A DNA stretch of 64,000 bases from Ignavibacteria bacterium. Lineage in GTDB: Bacteria; Bacteroidota; Ignavibacteria; Tepidaquicellales; Tepidaquicellaceae. Below are positions 27,677 to 37,098 of this stretch, one piece after another. The notes beneath the pieces were generated by a model. That model was given only the letters and a program-made list of their open reading frames with translations, was not told the origin of the DNA and did not search any database. The translations under genes were made by a program, and so were the position numbers. Every line of letters begins with the position of its first letter. Within the stretch, counting starts at the first letter, position 1. The stretch lies in the NCBI GenBank assembly GCA_016719565.1, contig JADJYU010000005.1:1-64000 (forward strand), in the 5' to 3' direction.

Positions 27677-27772
27677 TTCTTTAAGTTTTAATTTCCGTTT
27701 TATCTGAAAAGCATTATGACTATTTTCAATTTTAAATACATTTTACGACTTTATTTGTTCTGAAAATTCCTT

Positions 27773-28471
27773 ATGAAGATAGCAATAATGCAGCCGTATC
27801 TTTTTCCGTATCTTGGATATTTTCAGCTTATAAATTATGCAGATAAGTTTATAATTTTAGATGATGTTCAGTTTATAAACAGCGGATGGATAAACAGGAA
27901 TTATATTCTTCACAGCAAGGAAAAGCTTTTATTCACAGTTCCGGTTAAACAAAACGGTTCGAGAAGTGACATTAATAAAGTTTTAGTTTCTCTCACTGAA
28001 GCGCGGAAAAGAAAATTATTAAAATCATTTTATTATAATTATTTAAACGCCCCGTTTTTTACAACAATATTTCCTATGATCGAAAACTTATTATCCGGTA
28101 ACATAACCGGAATTTCAAAGCTGGCGCTTTCAGGCATTGTAAATGTGAATAAGTATCTGAACATTGACACTCAAATTATCGAATCATCTGAAATTTATGA
28201 CAACAAAGAATTGAAAGGACAAAACAGAATAATTGACATTTGTAAAAAAGAAAATGCGGATGAATATATAAACCTTTCCGGCGGCGTTGGTTTATATAAA
28301 TATGAAGATTTTAAACTTGAAGGTATCGAACTAAAATTTATTAAGTCAAGAGACATAAAGTATAAGCAATACTATAACGAGTTTGTCGGACCATTATCCA
28401 TTATAGACAACTTAATGTTTAATTCACCGGAGCAAGTGAGAAAATCTTTACTGGAAATTGATATTTTATGA
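27773..28471 (+). CDS. WbqC-like family protein
   Basis: 232 residues. The N-terminus MKIAIMQPYLFPYLGYFQLI and DKFIILDDVQFINSGWINRN are the signature of the WbqC-like family (PF08889), often found in O-antigen and glycan clusters. Family function is not firmly established; a role in forming or transferring an amino-acid or acyl group on a sugar is suspected. First gene of the long one-way glycan run. Its stop codon overlaps the start of the next gene by 4 bp (ATGA), so translation is coupled. Intact. Confidence 0.9.
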   Translation: MKIAIMQPYLFPYLGYFQLINYADKFIILDDVQFINSGWINRNYILHSKEKLLFTVPVKQNGSRSDINKVLVSLTEARKRKLLKSFYYNYLNAPFFTTIFPMIENLLSGNITGISKLALSGIVNVNKYLNIDTQIIESSEIYDNKELKGQNRIIDICKKENADEYINLSGGVGLYKYEDFKLEGIELKFIKSRDIKYKQYYNEFVGPLSIIDNLMFNSPEQVRKSLLEIDIL

Positions 28472-29451
28472 GTATCCACAGTCTTATTCCGGCTGATTCC
28501 GCGGAATGGGATCAGGCACTTGAAGGGATCAGTCATTCATTTGCGCACACAAGGCAAAGCTGTCTGGCGATGAATCTGACGACAGGATATAAAACTTTTC
28601 TGTATGTATTTGAAAAGGATAATATAAAAATAATCTGTCCTTTAGCTGAAAGAGAATTCAAAAGTTATATTGATATTGTAACGCCTTACGGATTTTCAGG
28701 CTTTACGGGAACGGGCGCGCATCCTGATTTTTTAAAATACCTGGATGAATTTACAAAAGAAAAAAATTATGTATGCGGTTACATAAGTCAGAATCCCCTG
28801 TTTACAAAAACTGAATATTTCCATGCAGAAGATTCTTACAGTAATACAAATTTATACTTTCTCGATCTCCGGCAGAGTCTGACTGAACTGTATGATAATC
28901 TTGATACAAACAGAAAGAGAATTATAAAAAATTTCAGAAGAACTGAAGCGGGATTTATATATGATAAAACTACGCTGACGGAATTTTTTATATCGAATTA
29001 TTATAGTTTTCTGAAAAGCATTAACGCTTCGGAAGCCAGTTATTTCAAACCTGAAACACTTGAGTATATATGCGGGCTTGAAAATGTCTATATGACGGGC
29101 GCGGTGGAAAACGATAAAATTGTGTCTGTTTATATTTTCGCTCACACGGAATATTCAGCTGACTGTCTTTTTAATGTTCCCCTGCCGGAAGGCAGGAAAT
29201 ACGCTCCGACACTGCTCTGGGCGGGTTTGAAATATTACAAAAGCAAAAAAATCCCGGTGATGAATCTCGGCGGAGGGCTCAGGGAAGATGACAGCATAGC
29301 AATGTCAAAGGAAAGATTCGGAGCTTATAAACTTCCTTTTGTAAATCTGAAACAGGTCTATAACAGTAATGTGTATGAAAAACTATGCGCTGAAGTTAAA
29401 GCGGATCCCGATGACAGGAACGGTTACTTTCCGGCGTACCGGAAAAATTGA
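28468..29451 (+). CDS. FemAB/GNAT-like acyltransferase
   Basis: 327 residues. A double-GNAT architecture of the FemAB/BioF2-like type: an N-terminal half with IDIVTPYGFSGFTGTG, a central NRKRIIKNFRRTEAG helix, then the second fold with VENDKIVSVYIFAHTEYSAD and NLGGGLREDDSIAMSKERFG, the typical GG..K..FG end that binds the acyl donor. Such proteins add amino acids or acyl groups to peptidoglycan or sugars. Overlap with the WbqC-like gene suggests both act on the same sugar intermediate (inference). Start ATG 28468. Confidence 0.78.
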   Translation: MSIHSLIPADSAEWDQALEGISHSFAHTRQSCLAMNLTTGYKTFLYVFEKDNIKIICPLAEREFKSYIDIVTPYGFSGFTGTGAHPDFLKYLDEFTKEKNYVCGYISQNPLFTKTEYFHAEDSYSNTNLYFLDLRQSLTELYDNLDTNRKRIIKNFRRTEAGFIYDKTTLTEFFISNYYSFLKSINASEASYFKPETLEYICGLENVYMTGAVENDKIVSVYIFAHTEYSADCLFNVPLPEGRKYAPTLLWAGLKYYKSKKIPVMNLGGGLREDDSIAMSKERFGAYKLPFVNLKQVYNSNVYEKLCAEVKADPDDRNGYFPAYRKN

Positions 29452-29512
29452 TGAAGTGATAATGCGTCATGTTATATATTAAAAAATTTTTCTATAAAAT
29501 AATTTAATTCAA

Positions 29513-30214
29513 TTGTTTGTAAAGTCAGCAAAGTTTTATGACGCTTTATATCATTTCAAGGATTATAAAAAAGCGTCCGAAAGACTAACGGAAATAATCA
29601 GTAATTTCAATCCCGGCGCTGTGTCGATACTTGATACCGCCTGCGGAACGGGAAAGCATATTGAAATTCTAAAGTCAAGATATGAATGCGAAGGTCTCGA
29701 TATAAATAAAGAACTTCTCGATATAGCCTGTCAGAGATGTCCAGGTATAGTATTTCATGAATCGGATATGACTGAATTTAATCTCCGTAAAGAATTTGAT
29801 GTCGTCACCTGCCTGTTCAGTTCGATCGCATATGTTAAGACTTATGAGAATCTTGTCAAAGCTGTTGCCACGATGGCAGATCATCTTAAAGAAAATGGTC
29901 TTCTCATCATTGAGCCGTGGTTCAGCAAAGAAACTTACTTTGTAAATACTATCACTGCAAATCATTATGATGAAAAGGATATGAAGATCGCATGGATGTA
30001 CAACAGTATTATGAAAGATGAAATGTCCGTGCTTGATATTCATTATCTTGCAGGGACTCCGGAGGGCGTGATACATTTCAATGAACTGCACGAACTTGGA
30101 CTCTTTGATGACGCGCAGTACAGAAAAGCAATGACAGATGCCGGACTTGAAGTTCATTATGACAAAGAGGGACTCTTCGGAAGAGGCATGTATATAGGAA
30201 TTAATAATTTGTAA
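29513..30214 (+). CDS. sugar N-methyltransferase-like (DesVI/TylM1-type) SAM methyltransferase
   Basis: 233 residues. It opens SAKFYDALYHFKDYKKASER, then motif I ILDTACGTGKHIEIL, GLDINKELLDIA, ESDMTEFNL and VTCLFSSIAYVKTYENL. This order and wording are typical of the DesVI/TylM1 family, which dimethylates amino groups of deoxysugars. So an amino sugar acceptor is plausible, though no aminotransferase is present in the window. The only start that fits is TTG 29513; no ATG precedes the conserved N-terminus. 61 bp after the FemAB-like gene. Confidence 0.8.
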   Translation: MFVKSAKFYDALYHFKDYKKASERLTEIISNFNPGAVSILDTACGTGKHIEILKSRYECEGLDINKELLDIACQRCPGIVFHESDMTEFNLRKEFDVVTCLFSSIAYVKTYENLVKAVATMADHLKENGLLIIEPWFSKETYFVNTITANHYDEKDMKIAWMYNSIMKDEMSVLDIHYLAGTPEGVIHFNELHELGLFDDAQYRKAMTDAGLEVHYDKEGLFGRGMYIGINNL

Positions 30215-30245
30215 TATTTAATTTATTTTAATTCATTCAATTATA

Positions 30246-31199
30246 ATGAAGGTCAGCGTCTGGATGTCAGCATATAATCACGGGAAATATATTTCCCGCT
30301 GTCTGGATTCCGTACTTATGCAGAAAACGGATTTTGATTTTGAGATTGTGATCGGCGAAGACTGTTCGGCGGATGATACGCGTGAGATTGTAAAAGATTA
30401 CGCTGACAGATTTCCGGACAAAGTAAAACCATTTTTCCCTGAGAAAAACATAGGGATGATGCAGATGGATGTCGCTACTTTTTCCAGATGCAGAGGCGAG
30501 TATCTCGCTTTGCTTAACGGAGATGATGAATGGACTGATGAAAATAAACTTCAGATACAGGCGGATCTTCTCGATTCTGAAAGTGATGCGTCAATGTGTT
30601 ATCACAGATCATTTGTCATTGATGAAATGTCAGGTCAGGAATGGGAGACTGAATTTACAGGCATTGGAAACGAACTTCCTGTTGAGAAATTATTTCACGG
30701 ATTTAATCCAATTATGACTGCTTCTGTAATGTGCAGAAATCCCGGCAAATTACCTGACTGGTATGAAGATGTCCCTTACGGTGATATGCCTTTGTATCTG
30801 ATGCTTTCTGAAAAGGGAAAGATAAGATATATTGACAGGACAATGTGTCTTTACAGAATTCATGCGAGCGGCAACTGGCAGGGCGATACTCTGAAAAGCA
30901 ATCTTATAAAGGATCTGAAATATTATAAACTGATCGATGAAAAGTTTGATCACAGATACAGCGGTTTTATTAAAAAAATATTAGCGCTAAGATATTTAAG
31001 TCTCACGATACTCAGCATAAGAAATGATGAATATGATGAGGCAGATAATTATTATAATGAACTGCTGAAAAGCGATACAGGATTTTTAGAAAAAAGGAAT
31101 AAGGAAATAAACACTTTGCGGAAAATACTTGACGATAATTCTCTAAAAAATAATTACAGTGAATTGATCAGCGAGGATCCAGGATGGAAAATAATCTGA
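30246..31199 (+). CDS. GT2 family glycosyltransferase
   Basis: 317 residues. A GT-A fold: KVSVWMSAYNHGKYISRCLD, IVIGEDCSADDTREI, then LLNGDDEWTDENKLQ holding the acidic metal site, FNPIMTASVMCRN and LYRIHASGNWQGD. This is the pattern of family 2 enzymes related to the N-terminal domain of chondroitin and capsule synthases. The C-terminal 80 residues are helical. Starts at ATG 30246, 31 bp after the methyltransferase, and is followed 38 bp later by the giant multi-GT gene. Confidence 0.88.
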   Translation: MKVSVWMSAYNHGKYISRCLDSVLMQKTDFDFEIVIGEDCSADDTREIVKDYADRFPDKVKPFFPEKNIGMMQMDVATFSRCRGEYLALLNGDDEWTDENKLQIQADLLDSESDASMCYHRSFVIDEMSGQEWETEFTGIGNELPVEKLFHGFNPIMTASVMCRNPGKLPDWYEDVPYGDMPLYLMLSEKGKIRYIDRTMCLYRIHASGNWQGDTLKSNLIKDLKYYKLIDEKFDHRYSGFIKKILALRYLSLTILSIRNDEYDEADNYYNELLKSDTGFLEKRNKEINTLRKILDDNSLKNNYSELISEDPGWKII

Positions 31200-31237
31200 T
31201 TTTATTTTAAGTTCTATAAATTAAAAATGTTCTGCAG

Positions 31238-34200
31238 ATGCTTTTAGATACAAGCAAATCTTTATCGAAGTTTTTACCCGTCAGCATGTCAGAGCAGCGT
31301 CCGCTCTGGTCAGTAATGATACCTGTTTATAACAACACTTCATTTTTAAATAAAATAATTGAGAAAGTTTTATCGCAGTATACCGGTTCCGGTCAGATGG
31401 AAATTTATGTTATTGACGACTGCTCGGAATCAGGCGATGCTGAGGGAATTGTTAATAAGCACGGAAACGGCATTGTAAATTATTTCAGACAGCCCGTAAA
31501 TGTAGGACATTCGAAAAACTATGATACTTGCATAAGAAAATCAAAAGGTAAATTAATTCACATACTTCATCAGGATGATATGGTGAGGGACGGATTTTAT
31601 GAGAGAATGGGAAAAACATTTACCGATTATCCTGATATAGGCGCGGCATTCTGCAGGCATTTATTCATAGATGAAAAAGGCAACTGGCTGTGGATATCAG
31701 AGCTTGAAAGAGAGGAAGACGGAATACTTGATGACTGGCTGATGAAGATCGCTGAGAAGCAGCGGATACAGTATGCTTCAATGGTTGTAAAGAGAGAAGT
31801 TTATGAAAACCTCGGGGGATTTGTAAATAAGGATATGACCGGTGACGGATGGCAGATGGCAGGGGAAGACTGGGAAATGTGGGTGAGGATAGCGGCGAAT
31901 TATGAAGTCGGATATGTAACTGAACCTCTTGCAGAATACAGAATTCACAGAGCTTCTATGACAAGCAGTCTTGCAAAGTCAGGTCAGAATGTGAAAGACA
32001 TTCACAGGATAATTGAAAGATTTTCACAATACGTACCCGAAGATAAAAGAGAACAGGTAATAAAATCCGCATCAAAACATTTCGCAAATTATTCATTTGA
32101 AAATTCCAAGAAAATTCTCGCCGATACAGATGATCCCGCTGCAGCGGAAGCGCAGCTAAATGAAGCCATTAAACTCGATCCGGAAATTTATTCAAAAGAC
32201 ATATTACTTTACAGCAGACTGAATGAGATGATCCGTCTTGACGGACTTTCTATCGTCATGTGTATGCAGAATGATCCGGAAGGAATTATAGATTCACTGA
32301 AAGAGATCAATTCTCAGAATTTAGATGATGTGACGGAAGCGGAAATAATATTTGCCGATAACGGTTCAGAAGACAACACTTACAGTGAAGCTGAGAAAAT
32401 TCTATCGGATAAAGAACACAATAAACTTCCCTATAAAATAATACGTCAGGAATATTCTGATTTTAATTCAGCGCTTAAGTCGGCGTTTGATAAAGCAAAA
32501 TTCGAATACATTCTGGTTTGTGACGGGAGGTTTAGTCTCAGCGAAAATTTTCTGAAGACTGTTACCGATAATATTAAAGCTAATAAAGAAACAGGTCTTG
32601 TCATTTCACCTAAAGAAATTTTTACAGACAGTATGCTTCCTGCGTGGCTGGATGAAAAACTTTTTAACGGCAGATATATTCAGGGATCAAATAACAGTCA
32701 GGAACAGAATGAGATTTTCAATATAACAGGAACAGTTTTAAGAAAAAGCGCCTGGGAAAAAATACTCGACACGGGAATTATTCCCGATCTTTCAGGAGAA
32801 ACAGAATACGGAAAACGGATTGAATCGCAGCTGCCTTACATACTTTTAAAAAATAATTTCACAGTTTCAAAAGAACAGTTTGCCGTTTACAGAAAATTTA
32901 TTCCGGCAGACAGTCTGGAATACGAGGACTTCCTTACGTTCTGGAAAAGCAAAGGAAAAGAATCCGCATTACTTTACCGGGGAAAATCCGGCAGGTATAT
33001 TCTCAGGAAGACTATAAATTCCTACAGTAAATTTATCTCATCTTCTCAAAAAGAATCCGGAAAATCAGACTCAGAAAACGTCAGCTCCATTTATGCAGGT
33101 TATTATTATGAGAAGCTGATGTCACAGCTGAACAACCTTTCGGCTAACAAGTCAAAGCAGATAAAAATATTAAAAAGCGTTTCAGGAAATCTCTACAATA
33201 AATATTTTAGAAAATTATACAGGCAGTTTCAGCCGAAAGTTAAACGCTCAGGGATCACATCGATTATAGATCTGTCTTCAGAAAAGAAAATACCGCAGCT
33301 TTTATTAAAAAGTTTAGCCGCGCAAAAAGTAAGATCTTATGCTGACACTGAGACGCTGATCGTTTTAAATAAAAGTGATGAGAGTTTTGCAGATTCGCTC
33401 AGAAAGATCTGGAGCAGGTATAGTCAGGGCGAAAGAGATCTCAAATTTATTACAGCTGAATCTGAGAAAACATCCGCAATAAAAAAAGCTGTCGGACAGG
33501 CGGCTTACGATTATCTTGTTTTTTTTAATTACAGCGATGTGCCTGATGAGAATTATCTGCAGAATGCATTAAGCATATTAAGAAGCAATGATAACATTAC
33601 TTCAGCAGCCGGTAAAGCTGAAGCATTATTTGAAACTGAACCGCCGGAGTGGTTTGAGAAATTTAAAGAATATTTTTTTGAGAACTCAGCCTCATTGCCG
33701 GCAGGGAAGGACAGACTTTTAATTAACGGTTTATCTTTTGGCGGCGGCGCAGCAGTAAGAAAAAGCACAGCGGAAGATATTCTGAATATGAATACAGGAA
33801 CACTGTTTGAGAATATTGAGAAAGGCGAGAATATTTTTGAAAGAGATCATAACTCAACTCTGTCAGATTCTGATATAATAATTAAAACCAGTCCCGTTCT
33901 AAACATCAGTAAGTTATTTTCCGGTGATGAAGTTAACTGGGACAAGCTGCGTACAATCTGGCGTGAAAGAGGTATCAATGATCAGAATGAGCTTTACAGA
34001 AACTTAAAAATAAAAAATAAAAAAATCCCTTTTCAGCTGAGAGTAATTCTTAACAATCTCAGAAAATGCGGTTATGAAAACTTATTAAATTACGACAGCA
34101 CAAACGAAAATAATTTAAAAATATTAAACATTGAAAAAAACTTGGGAAGTTTAAATTCTTTGCTGAACCAAAAAACCCAAAACCCCAAAAGGCAAATAAG

Positions 34201-37072
34201 ATTAATAAAGAAAGGAGCAAGAAAGAAAGATTCAGTTTATCTTCGCAGACTGACAAACGGATACACGAACAGGATAGCGAGAAAAGGAGTATCAGTTGTA
34301 ATTTGCTGTTACAACAGCGCTAAGCTGCTGGCTGTAACATTAGAGCATCTCAGCAGGCAGAAGACAAGAAAGTATGTTGACTGGGAAGTGGTCATAGTTA
34401 ATAACGCTTCGACAGACAATACTTCTGAAGTCGCTGCAACGGAATGGAAAAAATATCCGGACTGTAAAGGTTCTCTAAGAATTGCATATCAGCCGGTCCC
34501 CGGACTTGCAGCTGCCAGGGAAAAAGGAATTGAGGAATCGAAATATGAGTATATCGTTTTCTGTGATGATGATAACTGGCTTGATGAAAACTTTGTGCAG
34601 AATGTAGTAAGACTGATGAGGAGTAATCCTGAGGTCGCAATCGCGGGAGCCGAAACGCAGGAAGTATGCGAAGTCGAACCGCCGGAATGGTTTCATAAAT
34701 GGAAGAACTGGAGTTATGCGGTCGGCGAACAGTTTGACAGACCGGGAGACATTACATGGTCCAGAGGTTTTGTCTGGGGAGCGGGAATGGTGCTTCGCAG
34801 GAAAGCTCTCGATAAGTTATACGGCGATGGATTTAAATCATTACTGACAGACAGAAAAGGAAAAGAACTTGCATCAGGCGGTGACACTGAAATTTGTTAT
34901 GCAATGCGGCTCGCGGGCTGGAGGATCTGGTATGATCCGGAATTAAAGCTGAAGCATTACATGACAGCTCCCAGACTGAAGTGGGAATATTTTCTAAAAC
35001 TCTGGAAAGGATTCGGCGTCAGCACAGCAGGACTGGATACATATCTGAATATTATTCCGTCTGATATGATAGAAGGAAATTATGTACAGATCAAAAAAAC
35101 ATGGGAGGAAAATTACTCCGACACTAAGCAAAAGCTGAAAGAATTCGGTTCTGAAAAAGTTAAGAACTATGAAAGTCTTCCTGAGGGAGACCCTGATGCG
35201 CCGCTGATAGTTTTTAATCTGGCGAGACTTGAGGAATTAAAGCAGATAAAAAATTTATATAAGACAAGATCAGAGAATGCAGAAAAGGCGCAGTGGAAAA
35301 AAGAATTTTTCCATCTGAGACTGTTAAATAAAAAATATAAACCGGCTGTAATTGAAGACAAGACTGTCTGGCCCTGGACGGATGAACCGGCGGACATTGA
35401 CAAAGAAAAAATCACAGAAGATATAAAGATCAGCATACTTACACCTTCCTATCTGTCTGAGGATAAAATTGAGAAAGCTATACAAAGCGTTATCAGACAG
35501 GGTTACAAAAACTATGAGCATATAGTAGTGGACGGCGGTTCTAAAGATAATACGGTCAACATTCTGAAAAAATATCCACATATAAACTGGGTCTCAGAAA
35601 AAGACAACGGACAGTCTGACGCTATGAATAAAGCTTTTGATATGTCAACAGGAGATATTATCTGTTATCTGAATTCCGATGATTTCTTTGCGCCCGGTGC
35701 TTTTAAAAACATTGTTAAAGAATTTCATTCTAATCCAAATGCCGACATGGTAGTAGGCAATCTCATACTGGATATGAAAAGCGGACCGATGATAATATAC
35801 CCTGAGAAAGATTATAAAAAAATCATGCTGTCATTTTATTATTCATTTCCGATAAATCCGGTTTGTTATTTTTATAAAAGAAATGTTCAGGAAAAGATAG
35901 GAAAGTTTCCGTCAGATAACCATTATACAATGGATTACTGGTTTCTTTTGAAAGCTTACAAGGATTTCAAAATACATAAGAAGGAAGTGATTCTTGGGAC
36001 GTTCGTTTTACATGAAGTAAATAAGACATCATCCGCCGATAATCTGAAGAACACACATCAGACCATGATCAGTCATCTGAAGAATAATGATATGCAGTCC
36101 GCGCCTTATTATTTTTATAATTATTATAAATTCAGAATTTTCAACAAGAGATCATACAGGGATCCGAAAAGCGTCACAAGATATCTCAAACCAAAATACA
36201 TAAAGAGTTTTCAATTCGGCAAAGATTATTCAGACAGAATATTTAAGAAAGCATATGATAAATGTTACCAGTACAGTTATTTAAAAGGTCTGATTTTGCT
36301 TATGCTGTCCGGGATTGTGTATCCGCCGAATATTTTCAAAACGAGCAGAAGGAGTTTGTTTTACAGAAGCGTATTCGGACACACATTGGTTGAGAAGATG
36401 AGAAATTATTATTACAAAAGCATAATAAAAAAATACGAGCTTAAGGAGTCTTTAAAATCTAATTTAAAATTAAGAGGCAATGTTCCTGTTATTTTAAAGA
36501 CAGAAGCTGTAAATAAAAATATTTTTACTTTAATGTCCTCCGGCAGAACAAAGGAATATTCAGATGTCATATTTCAAAATGCCAAAGAGAATTGTTATAA
36601 TTACAGTTACTTCAAAAGTCATTATTTATTTTTCAAATCAGTAATAATAAGACCGGGGACAATTTTTAAGGAAAGCAGAAGAAGTCTTCTGATCAGATTA
36701 TTTTTAGGTCACAAGCTGACGGAGATCTTCAGAACAAAATATTACAGTTCTGTACTTAAGTCATATGAAGTCAAATCCGGAATAAAGAATAAAATTAACA
36801 GCAGATATAAATATACCCAGCGGCTGAAATTTTTCCCGAGGGATTTTTATTTTTATTTCAGATACAGAAAATTTAAGGCGCGGTCCAAAGAGTTATATGA
36901 CGAAGCGCGCATTACTTTTCAGAATAATGAGAGGTCAAAGACAATTAAGTTACTCATCCCTTCATTTGTATTGTATCCGCCGTCAATTTTTAAAAGAAAC
37001 AAGGTCAGTCTTTTTGTAAATTCATTCAGGAACGGCACAACTGTGAAAAAAACAAAAGGAATGAAAAAGTGA
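31238..37072 (+). CDS. giant multidomain protein with several GT2 domains and a C-terminal triple repeat
   Basis: 1944 residues, uninterrupted. Domain 1 (about 22-260): WSVMIPVYNNTSF, IDDCSES, HQDDMVRDG. Domain 2 (about 335-560): LSIVMCMQNDPEG, FADNGSEDNT, but VCDGRFSLSENF where an acidic DxD site is expected. Domain 3 (about 670-900): SIIDLSSEKKI, FFNYSDVPDENY and PPEWFEKFKEYF, also lacking the acidic motif. Domain 4 (about 1015-1280): VSVVICCYNSAKL, NNASTDNT, FCDDDNWLDENF, WGAGMVLRRKA. Domain 5 (about 1395-1620): ISILTPSYLSEDK, VDGGSKDNT, YLNSDDFF. After about 1645 come three repeats with YPPxIFKxxRxSLFxR and GHxLxExxRxxYYxS. Domains 1, 4 and 5 look active, 2 and 3 degenerate. Likely builds a multi-sugar unit of the surface glycan (inference). 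Domains 3 and 4 resemble the next gene. Confidence 0.85.
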   Translation: MLLDTSKSLSKFLPVSMSEQRPLWSVMIPVYNNTSFLNKIIEKVLSQYTGSGQMEIYVIDDCSESGDAEGIVNKHGNGIVNYFRQPVNVGHSKNYDTCIRKSKGKLIHILHQDDMVRDGFYERMGKTFTDYPDIGAAFCRHLFIDEKGNWLWISELEREEDGILDDWLMKIAEKQRIQYASMVVKREVYENLGGFVNKDMTGDGWQMAGEDWEMWVRIAANYEVGYVTEPLAEYRIHRASMTSSLAKSGQNVKDIHRIIERFSQYVPEDKREQVIKSASKHFANYSFENSKKILADTDDPAAAEAQLNEAIKLDPEIYSKDILLYSRLNEMIRLDGLSIVMCMQNDPEGIIDSLKEINSQNLDDVTEAEIIFADNGSEDNTYSEAEKILSDKEHNKLPYKIIRQEYSDFNSALKSAFDKAKFEYILVCDGRFSLSENFLKTVTDNIKANKETGLVISPKEIFTDSMLPAWLDEKLFNGRYIQGSNNSQEQNEIFNITGTVLRKSAWEKILDTGIIPDLSGETEYGKRIESQLPYILLKNNFTVSKEQFAVYRKFIPADSLEYEDFLTFWKSKGKESALLYRGKSGRYILRKTINSYSKFISSSQKESGKSDSENVSSIYAGYYYEKLMSQLNNLSANKSKQIKILKSVSGNLYNKYFRKLYRQFQPKVKRSGITSIIDLSSEKKIPQLLLKSLAAQKVRSYADTETLIVLNKSDESFADSLRKIWSRYSQGERDLKFITAESEKTSAIKKAVGQAAYDYLVFFNYSDVPDENYLQNALSILRSNDNITSAAGKAEALFETEPPEWFEKFKEYFFENSASLPAGKDRLLINGLSFGGGAAVRKSTAEDILNMNTGTLFENIEKGENIFERDHNSTLSDSDIIIKTSPVLNISKLFSGDEVNWDKLRTIWRERGINDQNELYRNLKIKNKKIPFQLRVILNNLRKCGYENLLNYDSTNENNLKILNIEKNLGSLNSLLNQKTQNPKRQIRLIKKGARKKDSVYLRRLTNGYTNRIARKGVSVVICCYNSAKLLAVTLEHLSRQKTRKYVDWEVVIVNNASTDNTSEVAATEWKKYPDCKGSLRIAYQPVPGLAAAREKGIEESKYEYIVFCDDDNWLDENFVQNVVRLMRSNPEVAIAGAETQEVCEVEPPEWFHKWKNWSYAVGEQFDRPGDITWSRGFVWGAGMVLRRKALDKLYGDGFKSLLTDRKGKELASGGDTEICYAMRLAGWRIWYDPELKLKHYMTAPRLKWEYFLKLWKGFGVSTAGLDTYLNIIPSDMIEGNYVQIKKTWEENYSDTKQKLKEFGSEKVKNYESLPEGDPDAPLIVFNLARLEELKQIKNLYKTRSENAEKAQWKKEFFHLRLLNKKYKPAVIEDKTVWPWTDEPADIDKEKITEDIKISILTPSYLSEDKIEKAIQSVIRQGYKNYEHIVVDGGSKDNTVNILKKYPHINWVSEKDNGQSDAMNKAFDMSTGDIICYLNSDDFFAPGAFKNIVKEFHSNPNADMVVGNLILDMKSGPMIIYPEKDYKKIMLSFYYSFPINPVCYFYKRNVQEKIGKFPSDNHYTMDYWFLLKAYKDFKIHKKEVILGTFVLHEVNKTSSADNLKNTHQTMISHLKNNDMQSAPYYFYNYYKFRIFNKRSYRDPKSVTRYLKPKYIKSFQFGKDYSDRIFKKAYDKCYQYSYLKGLILLMLSGIVYPPNIFKTSRRSLFYRSVFGHTLVEKMRNYYYKSIIKKYELKESLKSNLKLRGNVPVILKTEAVNKNIFTLMSSGRTKEYSDVIFQNAKENCYNYSYFKSHYLFFKSVIIRPGTIFKESRRSLLIRLFLGHKLTEIFRTKYYSSVLKSYEVKSGIKNKINSRYKYTQRLKFFPRDFYFYFRYRKFKARSKELYDEARITFQNNERSKTIKLLIPSFVLYPPSIFKRNKVSLFVNSFRNGTTVKKTKGMKK

Positions 37073-37098
37073 TCCGTTCTTTTAACTGATCCCAGAAT

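Noticed and set aside
26626..27772. Remnant of an insertion sequence
   Set aside because: Only short palindromic and tandem repeats are present. No transposase fragment could be read in any frame.
14000..28000. Prophage or integrative element
   Set aside because: No integrase, terminase, portal or relaxase gene was found; only repeats, a toxin-antitoxin pair and a tRNA remnant.
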